DNA from: Rothia aeria
GTDB taxonomy: Bacteria > Actinomycetota > Actinomycetes > Actinomycetales > Micrococcaceae
Assembly (NCBI GenBank): GCA_002355935.1
Contig: AP017895.1
Span: 1,240,001 to 1,304,000 of the forward strand
DNA length: 64,000 nt
Reading direction: 5' to 3'
The notes under the pieces: generated by a model
Told to the model about the DNA's origin: nothing
The model's database searches: none
Seen by the model: the letters and a program-made list of their open reading frames with translations, nothing else
In this document: positions 57,084-64,000 of the stretch, piece after piece
How positions within the stretch are numbered: the first letter of the stretch is position 1
Layout: each line of letters opens with the position of its first letter
Position numbers and translations under genes: made by a program

Positions 57084-57944
57084 ATGGATAATACCGAACA
57101 TATTTACCATACTAGTGCACCGCTATTGTTCTCATATCAGCTTTTTCGCTCTGGAGCGCATGAGGTAAATATTGCTTTTACCAGTGTGGCTGCGGGCAAT
57201 GTAGGACTGCATGTTGATACGGGCGAACCGCAGGCGCAGACGCTACGCCATAGGTTACGTTTAGAGGGGATGCTGAGCACAGGTTTACCCTTTCTGTACC
57301 TGAACCAAGTGCACGGTACCACTGTGGTATGCGCTGAAGACTATGAGCCAGCACAGTATGCTCCGCAAGATTCAGCCGACGGATTTAGCGATACACACGC
57401 ACAGCACCTGTTGGAGCAGGCGCCCGTAGCGGATGCGGCATATAGTACGAACGGTCGGCCGTTGGCGATTATGGTTGCTGATTGTATCCCTGTGGTGCTG
57501 GTGGGACAGCGTCAAGATGGTGAGCTGGTGCTGGCCGTGGCCCATGCCGGTCGTAAAGGGCTGCTGGATGGAGTGCTGCAACGCACTGTTGTGGCTATGC
57601 ATGAGGCTGGAGCTGAGAATATATGTGCATGGCTGGGGCCGAGCATCTGCGGGAGCTGCTACGAGGTTCCCGAGCAGATGCGCACTGCCTCAGCTGAGCG
57701 TATTCCACAGGTTGCTGCGCAGACCCGCACAGGAACCCCAGCTCTTGATTTACCTGCGGGTGCTATTGCGATACTAGAAGATATGGGGGTTGAGGTATCC
57801 ACCGAGCTTGCGGCGTGCACCTATGAGACCGGTGAGCTGTATTCTCACAGAGCGTTCACTCACGGGTCTCGACCCGCAGGGCGTATTGCAGGGCTAGTGT
57901 GGCTTAGCGCCGCATCGGAGGAGAAGGAAGAGACCACAAACTAG
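57084..57944 (+). CDS. pgeF: Peptidoglycan editing factor PgeF / YfiH-type copper oxidase
   Basis: A 286-residue protein of the DUF152/multicopper polyphenol oxidase family. It shows YLNQVHGTTVV, MVADCIPVVL (the zinc/copper-binding Cys), AVAHAGRKGLLDGVLQRTV and LGPSICGSCYEVPEQ. In E. coli PgeF corrects L-Ser misincorporated in place of L-Ala in stem peptides. WR is common in the AHAGWRG motif, but here it reads AHAGRKG. Its location directly after ftsZ is standard for actinobacteria. No clear ribosome binding site is seen before the ATG. Confidence 0.9.
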   Translation: MDNTEHIYHTSAPLLFSYQLFRSGAHEVNIAFTSVAAGNVGLHVDTGEPQAQTLRHRLRLEGMLSTGLPFLYLNQVHGTTVVCAEDYEPAQYAPQDSADGFSDTHAQHLLEQAPVADAAYSTNGRPLAIMVADCIPVVLVGQRQDGELVLAVAHAGRKGLLDGVLQRTVVAMHEAGAENICAWLGPSICGSCYEVPEQMRTASAERIPQVAAQTRTGTPALDLPAGAIAILEDMGVEVSTELAACTYETGELYSHRAFTHGSRPAGRIAGLVWLSAASEEKEETTN

Positions 57945-58041
57945 CTGTCTCTCAAGAGTATCTTTGCAGGCTGCTAGAGGTATAGGTACCTTCTGCAGGA
58001 TATCTTCGGCCTATCTATTTCGGGTCATTGGGGAGGAAATA

Positions 58042-58860
58042 ATGAGTACTAATTCTCTAACATATACTGCCGATCGTGCGGATCAGCTTGCCCGCGGTTA
58101 CCAGCGGGTGGTTGAACGTATTCGGGCAGCTGAGCAAGATACTAGCGGTGCCCGCTCCGCCCAGAGTGAAACGGTGCAATTGGTGACCGTGACAAAGTTC
58201 TTCCCGGCCTCCGACGTGATGGCCCTCTACGATGCTGGTGTGCGGCTTTTTGGGGAGAATCGCGATCAGGAGGCTGCACCAAAGGCGGCGCTGGTGAGCG
58301 AATCCGTCCCGTTCCATGACCCGGCTCGTTGGGCTTTTATTGGCCAGCTGCAGACCAATAAGGCGAAATCTGTGGTGCGGTACGCCCAGCAGGTGCAGTC
58401 AGTGGACCGCCCGTCGTTGGCGGATGCCTTAGCGAAAGCCTATGCGCGGCAGGTAGAGCGCTTTGAGACTGAGCAGGCTCCTGCCCCCGCAGCATATAAG
58501 GCTGGGAAACTGGAATGTCTTATTCAGGTGTCTCTGGCGCAGGGACAGGCTACGGCGGGTCACGCCTCAACCGGTGCCCGCGGCGGGGCTGACCCTGAGC
58601 AGGTGTTGGCATTGGCCGAACATATTGAAAACTATGAACAGCTACACTGTGCGGGAGTGATGGCCGTTGCGCCTTTAGGATCTGAGCCAGATATGGTATT
58701 TGAGAAACTATGGAATATTTCTCAGATACTTCGAGAGTCTTTTCCCCAGGCCACCCAGATTTCGGCGGGAATGAGCGGGGATTTAGAAGCGGCTATCCGC
58801 TGGGGGTCGACATGCGTTCGAGTGGGGTCTGACATTATGGGGCCGCGCCCAAGCGCATAG
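58042..58860 (+). CDS. yggS: YggS-family pyridoxal phosphate homeostasis protein
   Basis: A 272-residue PLP-binding protein with an alanine-racemase-like barrel. It shows LVTVTKFFPASDVMALYDAG (the PLP lysine in VTKF), FGENRDQEAAPK, WAFIGQLQTNKAKSVV and the C-terminal ISAGMSGDLEAAIRWGST and VRVGSDIMG. The start at 58042 has GGGAGG directly upstream; the frame is open from 57964 without conservation. It follows pgeF by about 100 bases. The family buffers PLP and affects amino acid balance. Confidence 0.93.
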   Translation: MSTNSLTYTADRADQLARGYQRVVERIRAAEQDTSGARSAQSETVQLVTVTKFFPASDVMALYDAGVRLFGENRDQEAAPKAALVSESVPFHDPARWAFIGQLQTNKAKSVVRYAQQVQSVDRPSLADALAKAYARQVERFETEQAPAPAAYKAGKLECLIQVSLAQGQATAGHASTGARGGADPEQVLALAEHIENYEQLHCAGVMAVAPLGSEPDMVFEKLWNISQILRESFPQATQISAGMSGDLEAAIRWGSTCVRVGSDIMGPRPSA

Positions 58861-59164
58861 TCCTGGTGATGCGTTCGTTACCAGCTGAGGGGCTTCCCGT
58901 ACCAACTATTCAGGAACCATGGTTTTTGAAGGTGTCTGAAGCCTGCAGCGAGGTGTTGTAGCGCGCATCACTGGAAAAAACCAAGGTCTGGGCGCAATTT
59001 ATGCGTAAGATACGCAAATCTATAAGGTTTAGCGGCACATCCACTGATAGAATAGTGAACAGCAACGCACCCGCGTGACGGAGTGCTCACCCGGCATCCG
59101 CCTCCTGGATGTGTTTTAAACGGGATTATTTCCATCTGACTGACTGCGAAGCGAGATTTATAGT
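58861..59164. other. Intergenic region yggS / sepF
   Basis: A 304-base gap, no ORF. It holds the dyad TGCGTA-AGA-TACGCA (near 59002-59016) flanked by ATTT/AAAT. TAGAAT at about 59048 is a possible -10 box, so sepF may have its own promoter. Confidence 0.4.
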
Positions 59165-59854
59165 ATGGCTAAACAGGGCGGCGGTATAGCCCGAATTACC
59201 TCGTTCTTTGGTGTTGCAGAGTATGAAGGTGCTCATGAACATCAGGGGAATAGCGAGGCTGAGGGAGCTGCTACTTCCGCCCAGCCTGAAGAGTCGTCGG
59301 CACGTCTGAACGCTCTGCCCACCCCGTTAGATGGAGGGCATAAACGTCGCTACGCGCGTCAGGAGTCTTCCGCGGCCGCGGATCGGGGGTATGATAATTC
59401 CGCAGATAACCACTGGGAGGATGATACGGTGCAGGACAACGCAGAGGTCGAGTACACGCAGGATCAGTACGGCTACGAAGACGGCGAGCTGGCCGAGGAG
59501 TATCCCGAGGACTACGGTGCTGACGATTACCCCAGTGAGGAAGAAGAGGACGAATTGCGCCGCATCACTACTATTCACCCCCGATCCTATAATGACGCCA
59601 AGATTATTGGTGAGGCATTCCGTGAGGATATCCCCGTCATTATGAACGTTGATGATATGCCGGATGCGGACGCGAAACGCTTGGTGGATTTTGCCTCGGG
59701 GTTGGTGTTCGCGCTTAACGGCCGTATTGAGCGGGTGACTGCCAAAGTCTTCCTGCTCACTCCTTCTGACCTGGAGGTTCTCGGTATTACCAGTAGTGAT
59801 GATATGCCGCAGGCCTTTGACGATGAGGGACTAGTTCCCTTCGACCAGGGTTAG
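59165..59854 (+). CDS. sepF: Cell division protein SepF
   Basis: A 229-residue FtsZ membrane anchor. The N-terminal segment [16 protein letters not shown] fits the amphipathic membrane helix. An acidic Asp/Glu/Tyr-rich linker follows (residues about 70-130). The core domain begins at [20 protein letters not shown] and includes [34 protein letters not shown] and [12 protein letters not shown]. SepF binds the FtsZ tail and is the main Z-ring anchor in actinobacteria lacking FtsA, and no ftsA is present here. Confidence 0.95.
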   Translation: MAKQGGGIARITSFFGVAEYEGAHEHQGNSEAEGAATSAQPEESSARLNALPTPLDGGHKRRYARQESSAAADRGYDNSADNHWEDDTVQDNAEVEYTQDQYGYEDGELAEEYPEDYGADDYPSEEEEDELRRITTIHPRSYNDAKIIGEAFREDIPVIMNVDDMPDADAKRLVDFASGLVFALNGRIERVTAKVFLLTPSDLEVLGITSSDDMPQAFDDEGLVPFDQG

Positions 59855-59867
59855 AGGATCTTGCCCG

Positions 59868-60167
59868 ATGGGTTATCTTTTTGCGGTGCTGACAATCGCC
59901 CTGTACGTGTTGTACATTGGGCTTCTGCTGCGCATGATGTTTGATTGGGTGCGTATTTTTTCCCCCACGTGGCGCCCACGCGGGCCAGTGTTGGTCGTGG
60001 CTTCTGCGGTGTACGGGGTGACTGACTGGCCAATGAACCTTCTGAGGAAGGTGGTGCCTCCGCTTCGGCTGGGGAACGTGGCCCTTGATATGGGTTTTTT
60101 GATTCTTATTATTGCGGTGAGTTTTTTGTTGAATGGGCTACAGTATCTGACGGCTATTACGTCGTAG
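59868..60167 (+). CDS. YggT family membrane protein
   Basis: A 99-residue protein with two membrane helices (residues about 4-26 and 72-95) and the family's central basic loop (DWVRIFSPTWRPRG, YGVTDWPMNLLRKVVPP). It follows sepF by 13 bases and precedes divIVA, the usual actinobacterial order. Its role is not established; it is linked to division by position and to osmotic stress in other bacteria. Confidence 0.9.
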   Translation: MGYLFAVLTIALYVLYIGLLLRMMFDWVRIFSPTWRPRGPVLVVASAVYGVTDWPMNLLRKVVPPLRLGNVALDMGFLILIIAVSFLLNGLQYLTAITS

Positions 60168-60421
60168 GGGATACCAGTCCGATAGGGATCTTGAAATTTT
60201 GGACTTAAAACTCCTAAATCTTAAGGTGATATGCCTCTCTTTGACGGGTCAGTAAAAACCCTGGAATAGCGTCAAGTTTTGCTTTAGGTGTAAATGGTTT
60301 TCGCTTATCGGCCCGTTAAAGGCGATTTTGCCACCCAAAGGGGGTAGAATAATTACGGTATACCGATTTCGTGCGGCCCATCCGTGCGGATTCATTGTTT
60401 AACTTCCGAGGAGAAACCCCA

Positions 60422-60966
60422 GTGGCTATTACCCCGAAGACCTGATTAACAAGAGTTTCAAGGTCGTTAACGTTGGACCCAGCTACAGCATGAATGAGGT
60501 CGACGATTTTCTTGACGAACTGGTAGGCGAGCTGCGTCGTCTGAATGCTGAGAATAATTCACTCAGGCGCAAGCTTGAAGATTGTGAGTCGCGTAAGGGC
60601 GGCGCATCGACCTCCGAGACCACTGCAGCAGCGGCTGCCCCCGCCGGCGGTGGTTCTCAGGATGCTGCTGGCCTGCTGGCCATGGCTCAGAAGGTTCACG
60701 ATGATTACGTGAGCCAAGGTGAGCGCACGAAGGCTGAACTGATCGCTGAGGCCGAGAAGAAAGCTAACCAGCTGGTAGTTGAGGCCGAGATTAAGCGTGA
60801 GAAAGCTCTGTCGGCTCTGAAGGAGGAGCAGGCAAATCTTAAGAGCAGCGTTGAGTCGCTACGTGGCTTTGAGTCCCGCTACCGTACTCAGCTCCAGGAG
60901 CACCTGAACAGGCAGCTAGACGATCTGCGTCACCTGAAGAGCATCGAGGCTGAAGCGAGGTACTAA
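60422..60966 (+). CDS. divIVA: Polar growth protein DivIVA / Wag31 (one frame break)
   Basis: About 181 residues. The membrane-binding N-terminus reads MAITPEDLINKSFKVVN only after one C is added at CCCC 60432-60435. SMNEVDDFLDELVGELRRL (first coiled coil) follows, then an Ala/Gly linker and a second coiled coil (KVHDDYVSQGERTKAELIAE to IEAEARY). GTG start with GAGGAGAA upstream. It marks curved membrane and directs polar wall growth. It is shorter than the roughly 260 residues of mycobacterial Wag31, mainly in the C-terminal coil. Confidence 0.93.
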
Positions 60967-60969
60967 AAG

Positions 60970-61010
60970 AAGAGGTACTGGTTACGGTACCTATGGTACC
61001 CGCGCCTCTT
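60970..61010 (+). terminator. Candidate divIVA terminator
   Basis: Outer arms AAGAGG (60970-60975) and CCTCTT (61005-61010) enclose an inner GGTACC-TAT-GGTACC hairpin. Confidence 0.45.
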
Positions 61011-61209
61011 ACTGTGACGCGTGGCGGCCGCCTGTGTTCCCTAACCGCCTTATGGCGGGCGAGTTTATGAATTGGGGATGCGGGCGGTCGGTTATATTCT
61101 GGTCAATGTTTTAAGCGGTTGAGCATTCTTTGTGCCGCACAATAGTGAATATTTTTTCGCCTGCTTCTATATGTAACCTTTATGTATACCTTAATCGTTG
61201 CTTAATGAT

Positions 61210-61221
61210 ACGTTCGAACGT
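61210..61221. promoter_or_regulatory. Perfect 12-bp palindrome ACGTTCGAACGT
   Basis: A self-complementary 12-mer followed by a T-run, inside the A+T-rich gap. It could be a dimeric repressor site; no regulator is assigned. Confidence 0.35.
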
Positions 61222-61478
61222 TTTTAATGCACGATAATAAGAGAAAAGACTATTCTTAATAACCGTATTATATGCATTGCGAGAATGCTGCTGGTGCCAG
61301 ACCTTATTAATAGCTCGCAGGTCTGTAAAGAATTAATAGGGGAGTAGCTATCTGCAGTTAGTATCTATATTGCTGCTGCCCGGACCCCTGAACTCTATAG
61401 GTTACTGGTGCAGTAGTTAAGATGCGATAAGCTAGAGGGTGCGGGGCCACCCCCGTCAGTTACTGAACGAGGAGCCGC

Positions 61479-62186
61479 ATGAAGGACGAGCACACACACG
61501 CCGCAACCACCTCCAAAGAACAAGCCGCAGAATCCGGCAGCGGATCTACCGGCAGCCCGCGACCGCACGTCATATCCCGCCGCGTTTTTAGTACACGTAG
61601 TGCTTGGACGCTGGCCCTTCTTCTAGCAGCTACCGTTTTTATTATCGACCAGGGGACCAAATATTTAGTGGTAACCCGCATGGAGATAGGGGAGCGTACC
61701 CCCGTTATTGAGGGGCTGCTGTGGTGGTACTCAATCCGTAATTCCGGTGCGGCATTCTCGTTCGGTGAAGGGGCCACCTGGGTGTTCACCCTTATTATGG
61801 CTGTCGCAGCGGTAGTGGTGGTGTATACGCTTCGTAAAACCCGGGCTCTGGGGTGGGTACTGGCACTGGGAGGCCTGCTCGGTGGGGTCCTGGGAAATCT
61901 TTTTGACCGTCTTTTCCGTGAGCCTGGTTTTGGAACCGGGCATGTAGTGGATTTTATCTCAGTACCAAACTTCGCCATTTTCAATATCGCTGACTCCGCG
62001 ATATGCGTATGCATGGCATTGATCGTGCTTTTGAACTTTAGGGGGATGACCCTCGCCGGAACTCGTGCCGAAAGCCCTCAGCGCACCACACCGGAACACC
62101 ACACCGATGACACCCCAGCGACCTGGAGGAAACGGCATGAGCGGTACAGGGCATATGCGAGAGAACGAAGAAGGCATTCACGCTGA
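61479..62186 (+). CDS. lspA: Lipoprotein signal peptidase
   Basis: A 235-residue membrane aspartic protease that cleaves lipoprotein signal peptides after diacylglyceryl addition. Four helices and the conserved boxes are visible: FIIDQGTKYLVV, IRNSGAAFSFGEG, GGLLGGVLGNLFDRLF (first catalytic Asp) and VVDFISVPNFAIFNIADSAI (second). About 40 polar N-terminal residues and 45 C-terminal residues flank the core. GAGGAG precedes the ATG. The 3' end overlaps rluD by 50 bases. Confidence 0.95.
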   Translation: MKDEHTHAATTSKEQAAESGSGSTGSPRPHVISRRVFSTRSAWTLALLLAATVFIIDQGTKYLVVTRMEIGERTPVIEGLLWWYSIRNSGAAFSFGEGATWVFTLIMAVAAVVVVYTLRKTRALGWVLALGGLLGGVLGNLFDRLFREPGFGTGHVVDFISVPNFAIFNIADSAICVCMALIVLLNFRGMTLAGTRAESPQRTTPEHHTDDTPATWRKRHERYRAYARERRRHSR

Positions 62187-63122
62187 ATTTGAAGTGAGCG
62201 AACCCATCGCTGGAATGCGCCTAGATGCGGCGCTTGCGGGGGTCTTTGATGTTCCCCGCACCCGAGCCTCCGCATGGATCCGAGATGGGCATGTGCGTCT
62301 CACCCGGGCTCACCAGCCAGTTAAAATCGGCAAATCTCATAAACTGTCGGTGGGGAACTGGTGAGCGTAAACGCCCCCGCACCGCGTGATTTGGCGGATA
62401 TTCGCCCCGAAAAAGTAGACGGCTTCTCCATCGTCTACTGCGACGACGACATTGTGGTAGTTGATAAACCCGCCGGGGTGGCGGCGCACCCTTCGCCGGG
62501 ATGGCACGGGCCAACCGTACCGTCGGCCCTGCTGGGAGAAGGAATTAGCGTAACAACCTCCGGTGCCGCCGAGCGGCAGGGCATCGTGCACCGGCTGGAC
62601 GTGGGAACCAGCGGACTTATGGTACTCGCCCGCAGCGAGCGCGCCTACACCGAGCTTAAACGTGCCTTTAAAGAACGCACAGTGGAGAAGGTGTACCACA
62701 CGCTAGTGCAGGGGCTACCCGACCCGCTGCGAGGAACTATCGACGCCCCGATTGGACGGCACCCAGGCAGTGAATGGCGGTTTGCGGTGGTAGAGGACGG
62801 GCGAGAATCCATCACCCACTACGAAACGCAAGAGGCATTCGGGCCGGCCACCCTGGTTGAGGTGCACCTTGAAACCGGACGCACCCACCAGATCCGTGTG
62901 CATTTTTCAGCGCTCCACCACCCCTGCTGCGGGGATCTCACCTACGGGGCAGACCCCACACTGAGCGCAGAGCTGGGGCTAACCCGCCAGTGGCTGCATG
63001 CCCACCGGCTGGGTTTTACGCACCCCGCCAGCGGTGAGAGAATGAGCTTTGAGAGCCCCTACCCGCGTGATTTGACCTACGCGTTAGAAGCGCTCCGTGA
63101 GGGGAATATTCGGCGAGGATAA
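62137..63122 (+). CDS. rluD: Ribosomal large subunit pseudouridine synthase, RluA/RluD family (one frame break)
   Basis: About 328 residues. The N-terminal S4 RNA-binding domain ([20 protein letters not shown]) leads into the catalytic domain: [37 protein letters not shown] (catalytic Asp), [19 protein letters not shown] and [13 protein letters not shown]. The frame breaks at GGGG 62352-62355; one G joins [19 protein letters not shown]. The ATG at 62137 has GGAGGAAAC upstream and lies inside lspA, so the two are coupled. The target is probably 23S rRNA; the exact uridines are not readable from sequence. Confidence 0.93.
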
Positions 63123-63198
63123 GGTGACGAGTGCGGAACAGCCTCTGCGCCGCACGAACAACCAGTGACGTACTAGATAGCGAACGAACGGAGAGACC

Positions 63199-64000
63199 GT
63201 GGCGAAAAAAGGCTTCGCACACCTGCATGTGCACACCGAATACTCCATGCTGGATGGTGCCGCGCGACTGAGTGACCTCTTTACGCACACCCGTGAGCTC
63301 GGTATGGACTCCATCGCCACCAGTGATCATGGTTTCTTATTCGGCGCCTTCGACTTCTGGCGGCAGGCAAAAGCTAATGACGTGAAACCCATTATCGGGG
63401 TGGAAGCGTACCTGACTCCCGGAACGCATCGTAGTGACCGTTCCCGTGTGCGGTGGGGAGACGGTTCCCGCGATGATGTTTCTGGTGGTGGCGCATACAC
63501 ACACATGACCATGTGGGCGGAAACCACCGAGGGTATGCACAACCTATTCCGGGCTTCCTCTATCGCCTCCTTGGAAGGGCAGCTGTATAAGCCGCGCATG
63601 GACCGTGAGGTGCTGCAAACTTACTCCAAAGGTTTGATTGCCACCACCGGGTGCCCTTCAGGTGAGATTCAGACGCGTCTACGCCTGGGACAGTATCAGG
63701 AGGCGGTTGCTGCCGCCGCAGAATTCCGCGATATTTTCGGTAAGGGTAACTTCTATTGTGAAGTGATGGATCACGGCCTGTCTATTGAGAAAAATGTGGC
63801 TGCTGATCTGATGCGCCTCGCTAAAGAACTTGACCTGCCGTTTGTGGCAACTAACGATCTGCACTACACCAAACACGAAGACTACAATGCGCACGCGGCG
63901 CTGCTGTGCGTACAGTCAGGCTCAACCCTGGAAGACCCCAATCGCTTCAAATTTGATGCGGATAACTTTTACCTGCGTTCACCTGAGGAGATGTACTCCA
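63199..64000 (+). CDS. dnaE: DNA polymerase III alpha subunit, N-terminal part (partial)
   Basis: The first 267 codons of the replicative polymerase gene, which runs off the window. The PHP domain is clear: FAHLHVHTEYSMLDGAARLS, ATSDHGFLFGAFDFW, KPIIGVEAYLTPG and LPFVATNDLHYTKHEDYNAH. The GTG start follows GGAGAGACC. In actinobacteria a dnaE1 PHP domain can carry proofreading nuclease activity; the visible HLHVH and DLHY motifs keep its metal ligands. Confidence 0.95.
   Translation, partial: MAKKGFAHLHVHTEYSMLDGAARLSDLFTHTRELGMDSIATSDHGFLFGAFDFWRQAKANDVKPIIGVEAYLTPGTHRSDRSRVRWGDGSRDDVSGGGAYTHMTMWAETTEGMHNLFRASSIASLEGQLYKPRMDREVLQTYSKGLIATTGCPSGEIQTRLRLGQYQEAVAAAAEFRDIFGKGNFYCEVMDHGLSIEKNVAADLMRLAKELDLPFVATNDLHYTKHEDYNAHAALLCVQSGSTLEDPNRFKFDADNFYLRSPEEMYS

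Larger units (their letters stand above)
60967..61478. other. Long non-coding gap divIVA / lspA
   Basis: A 512-base gap, clearly A+T rich between about 61130 and 61350, with no ORF. It starts with a candidate divIVA terminator (60970-61010) and includes the perfect palindrome ACGTTCGAACGT (61210-61221). No tRNA, T-box motif or known riboswitch is recognised. Confidence 0.5.

Noticed and set aside
61400-61478. T-box or riboswitch in the lspA leader (GAGGGTGCGGGGCCACCCCC)
   Set aside because: The T-box consensus AGGGTGGNACCGCG is not present and no known aptamer core is recognised.
1-64000. CRISPR arrays, insertion sequences, prophage or toxin-antitoxin modules
   Set aside because: No regular spaced repeats, transposase, integrase or toxin-like small gene pairs were seen on either strand.

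Overview
The window looks like chromosomal DNA of a Micrococcaceae actinobacterium, most likely a Rothia species. This is inferred from gene content and moderate GC: mycothione reductase, class II DAHP synthase, DUF3040, SepF/DivIVA and a full actinobacterial dcw cluster. The MurE substrate loop suggests lysine-type peptidoglycan. I found no tRNA, rRNA, CRISPR, IS element or prophage.

Layout. 1-2.4 kb: the end of a lactate permease gene, a DUF1304 membrane protein gene, and DNA alkylation repair genes tag and ogt. 2.8-9.8 kb: an A+T-richer island with a membrane TPR protein, two tandem lid-less Hsp70s, a J-like/TPR membrane protein whose HPD motif is missing, and a GrpE-like factor. It resembles a dedicated, envelope-associated Hsp70 machine and is the best candidate here for an undescribed system. 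9.9-15.4 kb: glpD-glpF-glpK divergent from a SorC-type regulator. 15.4-20.2 kb: a LysR regulator divergent from putA. 20.4-26 kb: gcvH, ftsR, a second MerR gene, an orphan ParA, a biotinyl-domain protein and mtr. 26-30.1 kb: an esterase-fadD pair divergent from a plsC-type gene. 30.3-36.7 kb: aroG, pknL, an Rv2175c-like gene, a polyprenyl synthetase and dinB, partly syntenic with Mycobacterium. 37-63.1 kb: DUF3040, then mraZ-rsmH-ftsL-ftsI-murE-murF-mraY-murD-ftsW-murG-murC-ftsQ-ftsZ-pgeF-yggS-sepF-yggT-divIVA, then lspA-rluD. The window ends inside dnaE.

Sequence quality matters for every reading-frame call. I count 33 places in 19 genes where the frame breaks. Each is repaired by adding one base to a homopolymer run of three or more, and each repaired gene then reads through to a family-consistent end with a length divisible by three. 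Many of these genes are essential (ftsI, murD, ftsW, murG, murC, ftsQ) and probably single-copy, so I read the breaks as homopolymer under-calls, not pseudogenes. Those genes are annotated at full extent with the breakpoints stated. The densest patch is the end of murD and ftsW (48.5-50.7 kb).

Functionally, the right half encodes septal and polar wall synthesis with its regulators (MraZ at its operator, FtsR, PknL). The left half serves lactate, glycerol and proline use, redox balance, lipid activation and proteostasis.
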